Under the pieces are notes generated by a model, which saw nothing but the letters and a program-made list of their open reading frames with translations, made no database searches and was not told the origin of the DNA. A DNA stretch of 64,000 nucleotides from Sphingomonas sp. 7/4-4. GTDB lineage: Bacteria > Pseudomonadota > Alphaproteobacteria > Sphingomonadales > Sphingomonadaceae. Positions within the stretch are counted from its first letter, which is position 1. Each line of letters opens with the position of its first letter. The DNA is taken from contig NZ_CP115960.1 of the NCBI RefSeq assembly GCF_027941955.1, positions 1,612,001 to 1,676,000 of the forward strand. Reading direction: 5' to 3'. Of this stretch, positions 33,678 to 42,723 are shown one piece after another. A program made the translations under genes and the position numbers.

Positions 33678-33875
33678 TCAGCCCAGCAGCCAGAGCCCGA
33701 TCGCGCCCAGGGCGACGACGAAGCTGGCGATTCCCGCCCAGCGCGAGCCGGCCTGGATCAGGCGTTCCGCGATCGGCTCGCGAAGGTCCGCGGGCATCAG
33801 CCACATCGGCTCCGCCTGCGCATTATCGGCAGAGCCCGCATCGGCGTCCCTCGCCATCAACCAATTTTCCGCCAC
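33678..33875 (-). CDS. Small single-pass membrane protein, unknown
   Basis: 65 residues from a GTG at 33875 (or 59 from the ATG at 33857). The N-terminal half is polar and acidic ('ARDADAGSADNAQAEP'), the C-terminus is one hydrophobic helix, 'WAGIASFVVALGAIGLWLLG', ending at the last residue. I do not recognise a family. It lies between the EPS operon and the priming transferase on the same strand. A second protein of the same design is on the other side of that transferase (35634-35861). It is probably a real tail-anchored protein; the roughly 220 bp between it and the barrel gene show no other gene and presumably hold the operon promoter. Confidence 0.5.
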   Translation of the reverse strand: MAENWLMARDADAGSADNAQAEPMWLMPADLREPIAERLIQAGSRWAGIASFVVALGAIGLWLLG

Positions 33876-33973
33876 TGCCTGAGACCCTTATTGCCCGGCA
33901 GCGGCTATGACTGAAAATCCTTTATGGAAGCTTGTTGGCGATCGTTAATTCGCGCTCGCCCAGCCTCTCCTCA

Positions 33974-35366
33974 TCAATATGCATTCTTGTGCACCAATAC
34001 CTGCGCGGTCTTCGCAAGGATGCCGAGATCGCGCATCAGGCTCCAGCCGTGGAGATATTCGAGATCGGCTTCCAGCCGGTTGACGATATCGCGGCGATGC
34101 TCGGTCGCGCCGCGGAAGCCGCGGACCTGCGCGAGGCCGGTGATTCCCGGCTTGAGTGCATGGCGATGCCAATATTGGCGGTCGACGCGCCAGAAAAGCT
34201 CGTCGCCGGCGAGCGAGCCGAGCGCATGCGGGCGCGGCCCCACGAGGCTCATCTCGCCGAGCAGCACGTTGATCAGCTGCGGGAGTTCGTCGATGCTCGT
34301 CCGGCGGATGAAGCGGCCGATCCGGGTGATCCGGTCGTCGTCGCGGCTCGCCGAGCGCGTGCCGTCCGAATCGCTCGTCTCGATGCGCATGCTGCGGAAC
34401 TTGAGGATGTGGAAGATGCGGTTCCCCCGCCCCATCCGCTCCTGCCGGAAGAAGATGGGGCCCGGCGAGATCGAGCCGAATCAGGATCGCGACCGTGATC
34501 ATCAGCGGCAGCAATGCGATCAGCACCGGTACGGTGAACGCGATATCCAACGCACGCTTCTTGGCGCGGTTGGGCAGATTCAGCGGCCCGCGCGAGACCA
34601 CGACAGTGGTGACGCCGCTCAGCTGATGCACCGCCAGCGGCCCGAGCTCTCCGATCTCCGGGACGATGATCTCGCCCTGGATGTTGGCGCCCTTCAGCAC
34701 CTGCGCCCATTCCACCTTGCGTTCGGGCGCGCAACTGATGACGACGCGATCATAATGGCGCAGCAGCGTGCCGAGCCGGTTGAGCATGTACGGATCGTCG
34801 AGATCCGAGCGCAACGCCGCCGCGCCGGCATCGATGATATCGCTGCCGAGGCACGCATCCGGTACATTTCCGCCGTCGACGATCACCAATTCGGTGTGTA
34901 GCCGGTCGCCATAGGCACGACGGACGAGGTAGCAGAGCAGCAATCGCTGGCTGACGATGAGGACCGTGGTGGAGACGATGCCCACCGACAGCGCGAGACG
35001 CGGCAGATGCCCGGTCACCTTGAGCGAGAATACCACCAGCAGGAACAACAGCAGCGTGCCCGCGACCGACAGCAGCGCCTGGCGCGTGCTGCATGCCGCG
35101 CTGGTCAGGCATTTGGTACCATAAGCCTGGTTCTGGAAGGAAATGCCGACATGGACGAGGATCACTCCCAGCAAGGAGGTCCACACATCGCCGGAGATGG
35201 TGCCGGGCTGCTCGACGCGAAGGCCGATCGCGAAGCTGATGATGAGCGCCAGCGTATCGGCGCCGATCAGAGTCAGCGACAACCATACCTTGGCACTTCG
35301 CCGCGCCGCGGAGGCGAACGGCGTTCGGTTCGGATAACCGTGGATCGCTAGGTCAATCTTTGACAT
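33974..35366 (-). CDS. Undecaprenyl-phosphate sugar-1-phosphate transferase (WbaP/GelB type; one frameshift)
   Basis: 463 residues after removing one base. The ATG at 35366 opens '[17 protein letters not shown]'; four hydrophobic helices follow (about 30-150), then a CoA-binding-like middle domain ('[20 protein letters not shown]'), a fifth helix '[20 protein letters not shown]', and the catalytic domain. The frame breaks in the G4 run at 34458-34461, where one base is surplus; after it come '[20 protein letters not shown]', '[20 protein letters not shown]' and '[20 protein letters not shown]', the polyprenyl glycosylphosphotransferase signatures. It starts repeat-unit synthesis by moving a sugar-1-phosphate to undecaprenyl phosphate at the inner membrane. 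It lies upstream of the EPS operon on the same strand. Confidence 0.87.
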
Positions 35367-35633
35367 GCGACACCCCGAAACTCCCTGACACAACACACCC
35401 GCAAAGGGCCAGCAATTCGCCGCCCGAACATCGGCAAGGCGCTTGCTGCAATGCAGCAGGACACAGGCTCGGCGCGAAGGCAAGCCGGGGTCGGGGAAAA
35501 CCCGGCCTTTTTGGGACGACCCGTGCCGGAGAGAGATTCGCCGATAGGACGGCAAATCGGTGGGTTTTATCCGGCAACCAAATCCAGGTTAATCCGACTT
35601 CCCCGCACTCAGCGCAAAATCACGCTTGATCAG

Positions 35634-35861
35634 TTACTTGAGCAGCAACCATGCGATTCCGCCCAGCGCGAGGAAGAAAACCAGCGGTCCGGCGAGTCGC
35701 GACAGCATCTGGATGCCGCGCTCGGCGCGTTCGGTGGGGAAATCGGGGAAGCGTCCGCCGCGTTCGATCGGCTCGGCTGCAGCAGCATGTGCGGTTTCCT
35801 GCGGCGGCGCCGATATATGCGCTCCCGACGAGGTCCACGGCCCGCCTGATCCTTCCGACAT
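35634..35861 (-). CDS. Small C-terminally anchored membrane protein, unknown
   Basis: 75 residues from the ATG at 35861, with a good GAGAGG five bases upstream. The N-terminal part is polar ('SEGSGGPWTSSGAHISAPPQ'), then 'RFPDFPTERAERGIQMLSRL' and a terminal hydrophobic helix 'AGPLVFFLALGGIAWLLLK'. I recognise no family. Same size class and layout as the protein at 33678-33875. The 267 bp between it and the priming transferase have no gene; they include a GC-rich hairpin followed by CTTTTT near 35482-35511, on the strand opposite to the genes. It may belong to cell-envelope functions, but nothing ties it to them beyond position. Confidence 0.6.
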   Translation of the reverse strand: MSEGSGGPWTSSGAHISAPPQETAHAAAAEPIERGGRFPDFPTERAERGIQMLSRLAGPLVFFLALGGIAWLLLK

Positions 35862-35994
35862 TGCATCCTCTCGTCGCAGGATACGGACGCCTCGGCCTCG
35901 ATCCTGCGCTGTGGACTGTATAGCATTGCAGACCATCTTTCGAGCGCAATCGGCGAGGCCTGCAAGGCACCGGCTGTCGCATTACCGGACGCCC

Positions 35995-36534
35995 TCACTT
36001 CACCGGGCGCTTGCCCAGCTTCCGCGCCAGCGTGCGGCGGTGCATGCCGAGCTGTCGCGCGGTCTCCGAGATGTTGAAGCCGGTCGCGGCCAGCGTCTCG
36101 TTGATCCGCTCCCATTCGAGCGTCTTGATCGAAGTCGGACGTGCGCCGATCGGCTCGCCGGCATTGCCCCCGGCCTTGCCGAACGCCGCCTCGATATCGT
36201 CGGCGTTCGAGGGCTTGGCGAGATAGTGAAGCGCGCCGAGCTTGATCGCCTCGACGGCGGTGCCGATGCTCGCAAAGCCGGTCAGTACGACGATTTGCAT
36301 CGCCGGATCGTGCGCATGGAGCTTCGCGACGCAAGGCAGGCCCGATGCGGTACCCAGCTTGAGATCGACCACCGCATACTCGAAGCCTTGCGTTTCGATC
36401 AGCGCATCGAGCTCGCCCGGGCTGCGGGCGAGCGCGACCTCATAGCCGCGCCGCTCGAGCGAACGCTGGAGCGTCCGCGCGAAGGTCTCGTCATCCTCGA
36501 CGAGCACGAGTCTTCGGCTGGGTTCCAATGTCAT
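35995..36534 (-). CDS. regA: Response regulator RegA/ActR/PrrA family
   Basis: 179 residues, exactly the family length. The receiver domain (1-120) has 'LVEDDETFARTLQRSLERRG', the phosphoacceptor Asp57 in 'YAVVDLKLGTASG', 'VVLTGFASIGTAVEAIKLGA' and the lysine in 'YLAKPSNADDIEAAF'. The C-terminal Fis-type helix-turn-helix is 'NISETARQLGMHRRTLARKL'. It is the DNA-binding partner of the RegB kinase encoded just upstream; the two genes overlap by four bases (ATGA). RegA proteins adjust respiration, carbon and nitrogen genes to redox state in alphaproteobacteria. Being last in the cyo operon suggests it regulates terminal oxidase expression, perhaps its own operon. Confidence 0.93.
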   Translation of the reverse strand: MTLEPSRRLVLVEDDETFARTLQRSLERRGYEVALARSPGELDALIETQGFEYAVVDLKLGTASGLPCVAKLHAHDPAMQIVVLTGFASIGTAVEAIKLGALHYLAKPSNADDIEAAFGKAGGNAGEPIGARPTSIKTLEWERINETLAATGFNISETARQLGMHRRTLARKLGKRPVK

Positions 36535-37847
36535 TCGCTCCCTTCCACTGGAACGACCAGCGGCAGCACCAGCCGGACCTGCGCCCCAGTTTCGCGGTTA
36601 CTCGCTTCCAGCCGTCCGCCCAGCCGCCGGGCGACGTTGACCGCAAGGAACAGCCCCAGGCCGTGGCCCGCGCCCTTGCTCGATTGATAGAGCCTGCCGA
36701 TGCTCGCGAGCTGATCGGGCGGGAAGCCGGGCCCGTGGTCGGAGACGCCGATCGCCAGCGCCTCGCCTTCGATCCCTGCGTCGAGCGCCACATAGCCGGG
36801 CGAGGCCTCGCCGGCATTGTCGAGCAGGTTCCAGATCGCCTGTCGCAGGGATGGGTCGGCGGGGATCGTCGCTTCGGGCGGAAGCACTGCGCGAAACACG
36901 AGCGGGACGTGCGGATGCGCGACTTGCCATTCCTCCGCCAGCACCTCGAGGAAAGCACGCGCGGGGGTGCTCGCCATCGCCTCGCCGCGCGGCTCGCCCG
37001 CCGAATGGAGGATGTCCGAGACGATGACCTTGCAGCGCTGCACTTCGGACTGCATCTCGGCGACTTCGGCCGCGAGTTCGGGATCTCCCGCGATCCGCGG
37101 CATGCGGCGCCAGTCCGCGAGGATCACCGAGATCGACGAGAGCGGGGTACCCAGCTCGTGCGCCGCACCCGACGCGAACAGCCCCATGCGGATGATCCCG
37201 TCCTCCTCGACCGCCTGCTGCCGCAGCCCGGCGAGATAGGCGTCGCGCGCGCTCAGATTGTGGCTGATCCGGGTGACGAAGGGCACGAGCAAGGTGCCGA
37301 CCATCGCAAAGCCGATCCAGTTGCCGATCCGGTAGAGGTCCGCACTCTCGGCCAGCAGCGAAGCGGGAAGCACGAGCGGAATGTGGCGGACGCTGAGCAG
37401 CGCGTAGCAAAAGCACGTCGCCGCCACGAGCACCCAGACCGATCCGCGCGGAAGCAGGATCGCGCCGAGCACGACCTGGAGTAGATAGAGCGAGATGAAC
37501 GGATTGGTCGCGCCGCCGCTGAAATAGAGCTGGAGCGTCAGCGCGGTCATGTCGACGAGCAGCGCCACCATGATCTCGCCATTGTGCACCCGGTGACGCG
37601 GCAGCGCGAGCGTCGCGGTCAAATTGGCGATGGCGAGCGCGACGGCCACGCCCAGCATCAGACCGAGCGGCAGCACCACGCCGAGCCCGAAATGCACCGC
37701 GAAGATCGTGACGACCTGCCCCGCGACCGCAATCCAGCGCAGCTGGATGAGCTGGCGCATATTGTCCGCCGCGGCGCTTTCGGGCGAGGGGCCGCTCGGC
37801 GCGCCGGCACGCTTGCGGGTGAGTGCGAGAAGTGGCGCGTCCATCAA
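36531..37847 (-). CDS. regB: Redox-sensing histidine kinase RegB/ActS/PrrB family
   Basis: 438 residues, intact. Six hydrophobic helices fill residues about 35-195 and contain the quinone-site heptad 'GGATNPF' (111-117). The H-box is 'GAAHELGTPLSSISVI' with His230. The redox-active cysteine of RegB corresponds to Cys272 in 'EVQRCKVIVSDIL'. The ATPase part has 'AIWNLLDNAGEASPG' (N box), 'VSDHGPGFPPD' and 'GAGHGLGLFLAVNVARRLGG'. It senses the ubiquinone pool and cysteine redox state, and phosphorylates RegA. It overlaps both SURF1 (ATGA at 37844) and regA (ATGA at 36531), so it is translationally coupled to oxidase biogenesis. Confidence 0.94.
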   Translation of the reverse strand: MMDAPLLALTRKRAGAPSGPSPESAAADNMRQLIQLRWIAVAGQVVTIFAVHFGLGVVLPLGLMLGVAVALAIANLTATLALPRHRVHNGEIMVALLVDMTALTLQLYFSGGATNPFISLYLLQVVLGAILLPRGSVWVLVAATCFCYALLSVRHIPLVLPASLLAESADLYRIGNWIGFAMVGTLLVPFVTRISHNLSARDAYLAGLRQQAVEEDGIIRMGLFASGAAHELGTPLSSISVILADWRRMPRIAGDPELAAEVAEMQSEVQRCKVIVSDILHSAGEPRGEAMASTPARAFLEVLAEEWQVAHPHVPLVFRAVLPPEATIPADPSLRQAIWNLLDNAGEASPGYVALDAGIEGEALAIGVSDHGPGFPPDQLASIGRLYQSSKGAGHGLGLFLAVNVARRLGGRLEASNRETGAQVRLVLPLVVPVEGSE

Positions 37848-38546
37848 TTCCGCCTTGCCTTGCGCAGGATCAGTGCCGCACCCCAGGCCGAGAGCGCAGC
37901 GAGTCCGAACCAGGTCAATGCATAGACCAGATGGTTATTGGGGAAAGCGACGACGGTCAGCCCCCACGGGGTAGCCGCCGGGATTGGGCGTCGCATCGGC
38001 GTCGATGAAGAACGGTGCGACTTCGCCCAGCCGTCTTGCGCGGGCGATGGCTGCCACATCGCGCGAGTACCAGCGCCCTGCCGCAGGATCGTTGGAACGC
38101 AGGAACGCTCCGCCCGGCTCGCTCATCCGCAACAGGCCGGTGACCGTTACCGGCCCCAGCCCCGCACGGCGGCTCGTCAGGTCGCGGCCCTCAGGTGGCA
38201 CGAAGCCGCGATTGACCAGTACCACGCCCTCGGCGGTGCGTAGCGGCGTCAGCACCCAGAAGCCCGCACCCCGTGCGGTAACCGCCTGAACCAGCGTCTC
38301 GCGATCGTGGAGGAAGCTGCCGGTTACGCGGACATGGCGATAGGCATCATCACGCGTATTTACGCGCGCCCAGTGGGCGCGCTCCGGCAAGGGCGCAGCG
38401 GGCGCATGGATGCGGGCATCGACCCTGGCGATCAGGTCGAGCTTCCACGCCCGCCGCTCGATCTGCCACACGCCCAGCGCCGTGAAGCCCGCGCAGGCGA
38501 GCAGCGCGAACGCGAGGAACCAATTGCGCCGCGCGCCGGATGTCAG
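37844..38546 (-). CDS. SURF1-family oxidase assembly protein (one frameshift, CTG start)
   Basis: 233 residues after removing one base. No ATG fits; the best start is a CTG at 38546 forming CTGA with the cyoD stop, giving 'TSGARRNWFLAFALLACAGF' as first helix, then 'VWQIERRAWKLDLIARVDAR', 'AYRHVRVTGSFLHDRETLVQ', 'VLVNRGFVPPEGRD' and 'RWYSRDVAAIARA'. The G run on the minus strand (C5 at 37961-37965) has one base too many; beyond it the frame gives 'LTVVAFPNNHLVYALTWFGL' with the classical 'NNHLxYALTWF' motif and the second helix. SURF1 helps insert haem into terminal oxidases. Its place in the cyo operon before regBA is usual for sphingomonads. Confidence 0.85.
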
Positions 38547-38907
38547 GAGCCGAAGCCCCTGCCGGCGCGGGCATCATATTGCCGTTGATATGGTACATGA
38601 TCCACAGTGATCCCGTGATCACGATCAGCACGATCACTGCCGTGAAGATATAGGCCATCAGCGTCCAGCCGCCCTCGGAGCGGGTGTTGAGGTGTAGGAA
38701 ACAGATGGTGTGAACCAGGATCTGGATCACCGCTAATCCGATCACGATCAGCACAGCCGCCTGCTTGTCCTGCAGCGCGCCGGTCATCACCAGCCAGAAC
38801 GGGATCGCAGTGAGCACCGCCGAAAGCAGGAAGCCCATCAGATAGCCGCGGCGCGAGAAGCCTTCGTGCCCGTGCGCGGCTTCGGGGGTGGTGTGGGGCG
38901 CGCTCAT
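38543..38907 (-). CDS. cyoD: Cytochrome bo3 ubiquinol oxidase subunit IV (one frameshift at the end)
   Basis: 121 residues. The ATG at 38907 overlaps the cyoC stop (ATGA). 'GYLMGFLLSAVLTAIPFWLV', 'AAVLIVIGLAVIQILVHTIC' with 'FLHLNTRSEGGW', and 'YIFTAVIVLIVITGSLWIMY' are the three helices of CyoD, ending at 'HINGNMMP'. As written the frame runs on through SURF1; adding one base in the C4 run at 38556-38559 gives a stop at 38543 that overlaps the SURF1 start. CyoD is a small structural subunit needed for assembly of the copper site. The C-terminal correction is inferred; the main body is certain. Confidence 0.88.
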
Positions 38908-39542
38908 CGCAGGACTCCGAGCAGATAGACGAAGGTGAAGACGCCGATCCAGACGACGTCGAGGAAGTGCCAGAACATGCTGAGGCACATCAGCCGCCGC
39001 TGGTTCTCGGGATGCAGCCCGCGCTGGCCGAGCTGGACCAGCATCACGCACAGCCAGATGATGCCGAACGTGACGTGCAGCCCGTGCGTCGCAACGAGAG
39101 TGAAGAAGGCCGACAGGAAGGCGCTGGTCTGCGGCGTCGCGCCCTCGTGGATCAGGCTGCTGAACTCGAACAGCTCGATCCCGACGAACCCCACGCCGAG
39201 CAGCCCGGTGATCACCAGCCACAGCCGGGTGCCGTTCAGCCTGCCTTCCTGCATCGCGATCATCGCGAAGCCATAGGTGATCGACGAAATGAGCAGCAGA
39301 GCCGTGTTCACTGCGACCAAAGGCAGCTCGAAGATCTCGGCCGGGGTCGGCCCGCCGGCATAGCTGGTGCTGAGCACGCCATACGTAGCGAACAGGGTCG
39401 CGAAGATGAGCGCGTCGCTCATCAGGTAGATCCAGAAGCCCAAAGCGGTGCTGCCGCCGGTCTCGTGGTGATGCCCTTCTTCCTCGACGAGGTAGAAGGT
39501 CGGGCTCGCCGCGCCCTCGGCGGTCATTGCGTCGCTCGCCAT
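38904..39542 (-). CDS. cyoC: Cytochrome bo3 ubiquinol oxidase subunit III
   Basis: 212 residues with five membrane helices. 'TALGFWIYLMSDALIFATLF' and 'ATYGVLSTSYAGGPTP', 'LLLISSITYGFAMIAMQEGR', 'TLVATHGLHVTFGIIWLCVM' and the final 'SMFWHFLDVVWIGVFTFVYL' match CyoC/cox3. It is the haem-copper oxidase subunit III of the quinol oxidase in the inner membrane. Its start is one base after the cyoB stop and its stop overlaps cyoD. The frame is intact. Confidence 0.95.
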   Translation of the reverse strand: MASDAMTAEGAASPTFYLVEEEGHHHETGGSTALGFWIYLMSDALIFATLFATYGVLSTSYAGGPTPAEIFELPLVAVNTALLLISSITYGFAMIAMQEGRLNGTRLWLVITGLLGVGFVGIELFEFSSLIHEGATPQTSAFLSAFFTLVATHGLHVTFGIIWLCVMLVQLGQRGLHPENQRRLMCLSMFWHFLDVVWIGVFTFVYLLGVLR

Positions 39543-39543
39543 G

Positions 39544-41544
39544 TCAGGCTCCTGCGCCGAGCAGCTTCAGGCGCTCGCTTTCGTCCTGCGCGACTTCATC
39601 CGCCGGGATGAAATAGTCGCGGTTGTAATTGAAGGTGTGGGCGATCGAGACGACGAACAGGCCCACTGCCGAGAGCGCCGCGAGCCACCACATGTACCAG
39701 ACCATCGCGAAGCCGAGCGCGAGGGCGAGGAACGAGAGGATCACGCCCGCGCCGGTGTTGCGCGGCATGTGGATCGACTGGAAGCCGGTCTGCGGCACTT
39801 CGTGCCCGCGCTGCTTCATGTCGTACCACGCGTCGAGATCGTGGACCTTGGGCGTGAATGCGAAATTATAGGCCGGCGGCGGCGACGAGGTCGCCCATTC
39901 GAGCGTGCGGCCGTCCCACGGATCGCCGGTGGTGTCGCGCAACTTGTCGCGGTTCTTGATGCTCACCGCGATCTGGATGATGAACGCCGCGATGCCGATC
40001 AGGATGATCACCGCGCCGATCGCCGCGATCACGAACAGCGGCTGCAATGTCGCATCGTCGAGATGGCGCACGCGGCGGGTCACGCCCATCAGCCCGGCGA
40101 TGTACATTGGAGTCCACGCCACCCAATAGCCGATCACCCAGCCCCAGAAGTGAATCTTGCCCCAGAAAGGGTCGAGCTTGAAGCCGAACGCCTTGGGGAA
40201 CCAGTAATCCATCCCCGCGAACAGGCCGAACACCACCCCGCCGATGATCACGTTGTGGAAGTGCGCCACGAGGAACAGCGAATTGTGGAGCACGAAGTCC
40301 GCCGGGGGCACCGCGAGGAGCACGCCGGTCATCCCGCCCACCGTGAAGGTGAGCATGAAGGCCACCACCCACATCATCGGCAGCTCGAAGCGGATGCGGC
40401 CGCGGTACATGGTGAAGAGCCAGTTGAAGATCTTCGCGCCGGTGGGGATCGAGATCACCATGGTGGCGATGCCGAAGAAGCTGTTGACGCTGGCGCCCGA
40501 TCCCATGGTGAAGAAGTGGTGGAGCCAGACGAGATAGCTCAGGATCGTGATGACCACAGTGGCGTAGACCATCGACGAATAGCCGAACAGCCGCTTGCCG
40601 GTAAAGGTCGAGGTGATCTCGGAATAGATGCCGAACACCGGCAGGACGAGCACATACACCTCGGGGTGGCCCCAGATCCACACGAGGTTCCAGTACATCA
40701 TCGGGTTGCCGCCGAGATCGTTGGTGAAGAAATTGGTCCCGACATAGCGATCGAGCATCAGCATCGCGAAGGTGGCGGTGAGCACCGGGAAGATCGCGAC
40801 GACGAGCACGTTGCTGCACAGAGCGGTCCAGCAGAAGATCGGCATCTTCATCAGCGACATGCCCGGCGCGCGCATCTTGATGATCGTGACGACCATGTTG
40901 ATGCCCGACAGCGTCGTGCCGATGCCGGCTATCTGCAGCGCCCATAGATAATAATCGGGCCCGGTATCCGGGCTGTTCTGCAGGTTCGAGACCGGCACAT
41001 AGCCGAGCCAGCCGGCGCGCGAGAATTCACCGACGAACAACGAGATCATCACGAGCACCGCGCCCGCGACCGTCAGCCAGAAGCTCAGATTGTTGAGGAA
41101 GGGGAACGCCACGTCGCGCGCGCCGATCTGGAGCGGCATGACGAAGTTGATCAGCCCCACGACGAGCGGGATCGCCACGAAGAAGATCATGATCGTGCCG
41201 TGCGCGGTGAAGATCTGATCGTAATGGTGGGCGTTCAGATAGCCTTCGCTCGCCCCGAAAGACAAGGATTGCTGGAGCCGCATCATCAGCGCATCGGCAA
41301 AGCCGCGCAGCAGCATGATGATGCCCAGGATCATGTACATGATCCCGATCTTCTTATGGTCCACGGTGGTGAACCATTCGCGCCACAGCCAGCCCCAGAG
41401 CCGGTATTTGGTGACCGCGCCGACGAGGCCGAGACCGAGCAGCACGACGACCGCGAAGGTGACGAGAAGGATCGGCTCGTGGACCGGAAAGGATTCGAAG
41501 GTAAGGCGGCCGAATATGGTGCGCGCCAGCGATTCGTTGAACAT
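39544..41544 (-). CDS. cyoB: Cytochrome bo3 ubiquinol oxidase subunit I
   Basis: 666 residues, normal length with the extra helices of quinol oxidases. Haem and copper ligands are visible: '[20 protein letters not shown]' (low-spin haem His), '[20 protein letters not shown]' (CuB His and the cross-linked Tyr), '[14 protein letters not shown]' (CuB His-His), '[20 protein letters not shown]' (haem His pair), plus the proton-path 'GANPLM'-equivalent '[13 protein letters not shown]'. It oxidises ubiquinol, reduces oxygen to water and pumps protons. It follows cyoA directly with no gap. The frame is intact over two kilobases. Confidence 0.97.
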   Translation of the reverse strand: MFNESLARTIFGRLTFESFPVHEPILLVTFAVVVLLGLGLVGAVTKYRLWGWLWREWFTTVDHKKIGIMYMILGIIMLLRGFADALMMRLQQSLSFGASEGYLNAHHYDQIFTAHGTIMIFFVAIPLVVGLINFVMPLQIGARDVAFPFLNNLSFWLTVAGAVLVMISLFVGEFSRAGWLGYVPVSNLQNSPDTGPDYYLWALQIAGIGTTLSGINMVVTIIKMRAPGMSLMKMPIFCWTALCSNVLVVAIFPVLTATFAMLMLDRYVGTNFFTNDLGGNPMMYWNLVWIWGHPEVYVLVLPVFGIYSEITSTFTGKRLFGYSSMVYATVVITILSYLVWLHHFFTMGSGASVNSFFGIATMVISIPTGAKIFNWLFTMYRGRIRFELPMMWVVAFMLTFTVGGMTGVLLAVPPADFVLHNSLFLVAHFHNVIIGGVVFGLFAGMDYWFPKAFGFKLDPFWGKIHFWGWVIGYWVAWTPMYIAGLMGVTRRVRHLDDATLQPLFVIAAIGAVIILIGIAAFIIQIAVSIKNRDKLRDTTGDPWDGRTLEWATSSPPPAYNFAFTPKVHDLDAWYDMKQRGHEVPQTGFQSIHMPRNTGAGVILSFLALALGFAMVWYMWWLAALSAVGLFVVSIAHTFNYNRDYFIPADEVAQDESERLKLLGAGA

Positions 41545-42591
41545 TTAGTGCTCCTGGTGCGAATGCGGTGCTGGGCTGCTTTGCGCACCCGGCGGCGGCG
41601 TAAGGCTCTCGCCCCGGCCCTTCTCTTCGCCTCCCTTGAACAATGCGCCTTCGGGCTTTCCGCTCTCGGGCATCGAGCCGTGGCCGCCGTGCATCCCGTT
41701 CATGCAGGGGGTGCCGGGACGCACGCAGCGCTTGTAGATGCGCTCGAACAAATCGCCTTCGACGCCCGCGAAATACATCGGCGACACCTTCTCGCTGGGC
41801 TTCTCGAGCGTCAGGAAGCCTTTGGTGTCGAGCGCGCGGCCCGATCCCTTCACGCGCGCCACCCAGGCATCGAACCCCGCCTGGTCGACGCCGTAGAGCT
41901 TGAAGCGCATGTCGGAGAAGCCGGCACCGCTGTAATTGGCCGACATGCCGTCGAACCGCCCCTGCCGATTGAGCACTGCGTGGAGCGTGCCGCGCATCCC
42001 CGGCATGGTGTAGATCATCCCCGCCAAAGTCGGCGCGTAGAAGGTGTTCATCATGTTGGTCGAGGTCAGCTCGAAGCGCACCGGGCGATCGACGGGCAGG
42101 GCCAGCTCGTTGACCGTCGCAATGCCCTGCTCGGGGTAGATGAACAGCCATTTCCAGTCGAGCGAGACGACCTGCACCACCATCGTTTTGGCCTTGGGAT
42201 CCACTGCCTTCTCGGCCGAGATCCGGTTCAGCGGGCGGTACGGATCGAGCAGGTGGGTGCTCCACCAGGTGAGCGCGCCCAGGCAGATGATGATCAATAG
42301 CGGCGCCGACCAGATGACCAATTCGAGCGACGTCGAGTGATCGAAATCGGGATCGTAGGTCGCTTCCTTGTTGGACTCGCGATAGCGCCACGCGAAGACG
42401 ATCGTCAGCGCCATCACCGGCACGATGATCAGCAGCATCAGCGCCGTCGAGATGTAGATGATGTCGCGCTGCTGGAGCGCGATATCCCCGGCGGGATCGA
42501 GCACGTCGCCTTTGCAGCCCGCGAGCAGCACCGCGAGGCACAGCGCTCCCAGGGCGCGTCGAGCAGTGGGCAGGTTCAGGTAGTCGCGCAT
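41545..42591 (-). CDS. cyoA: Cytochrome bo3 ubiquinol oxidase subunit II
   Basis: 348 residues. The N-terminus 'ALGALCLAVLLAGCKGD' is a signal with lipobox; two membrane helices follow ('IIYISTALMLLIIVPVMALT', 'LVIWSAPLLIIICLGALTWW'). The cupredoxin-like domain ('VQVVSLDWKWLFIYPEQGIA', 'FELTSTNMMNTFYAPTLAGM', 'FDGMSANYSGAGFSDMRFKL') lacks the CuA cysteines, as expected for a quinol rather than cytochrome c oxidase. The C-terminal tail carries 'GMHGGHGSM', a His-rich stretch. It is the first gene of the seven-gene cyo-SURF1-regBA operon. The 132 bp before it are shared with the divergent transporter gene and must hold both promoters. Confidence 0.95.
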   Translation of the reverse strand: MRDYLNLPTARRALGALCLAVLLAGCKGDVLDPAGDIALQQRDIIYISTALMLLIIVPVMALTIVFAWRYRESNKEATYDPDFDHSTSLELVIWSAPLLIIICLGALTWWSTHLLDPYRPLNRISAEKAVDPKAKTMVVQVVSLDWKWLFIYPEQGIATVNELALPVDRPVRFELTSTNMMNTFYAPTLAGMIYTMPGMRGTLHAVLNRQGRFDGMSANYSGAGFSDMRFKLYGVDQAGFDAWVARVKGSGRALDTKGFLTLEKPSEKVSPMYFAGVEGDLFERIYKRCVRPGTPCMNGMHGGHGSMPESGKPEGALFKGGEEKGRGESLTPPPGAQSSPAPHSHQEH

Positions 42592-42723
42592 GGACCTCGC
42601 CTATCCCGACGCGCCCATGCGCCGACATTGGACATTTTGTCCTATCCCCACTCGTGCGCTTTTCTGGTGCAACGGGCGTTGAAACGCAATAACATCGAAT
42701 CAGGCCGCCGGAGCAGAAAGCGA

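Noticed and set aside
18398..35366. An exosortase/PEP-CTERM locus
   Set aside because: The ATPase, barrel, chain-length and kinase genes resemble that set, but no exosortase-type membrane protein or PEP-CTERM tail is present in the window.
35482..35511. Hairpin plus CTTTTT on the plus strand as a terminator
   Set aside because: There is no plus-strand gene upstream for it to end; noted only within the small-protein entry.
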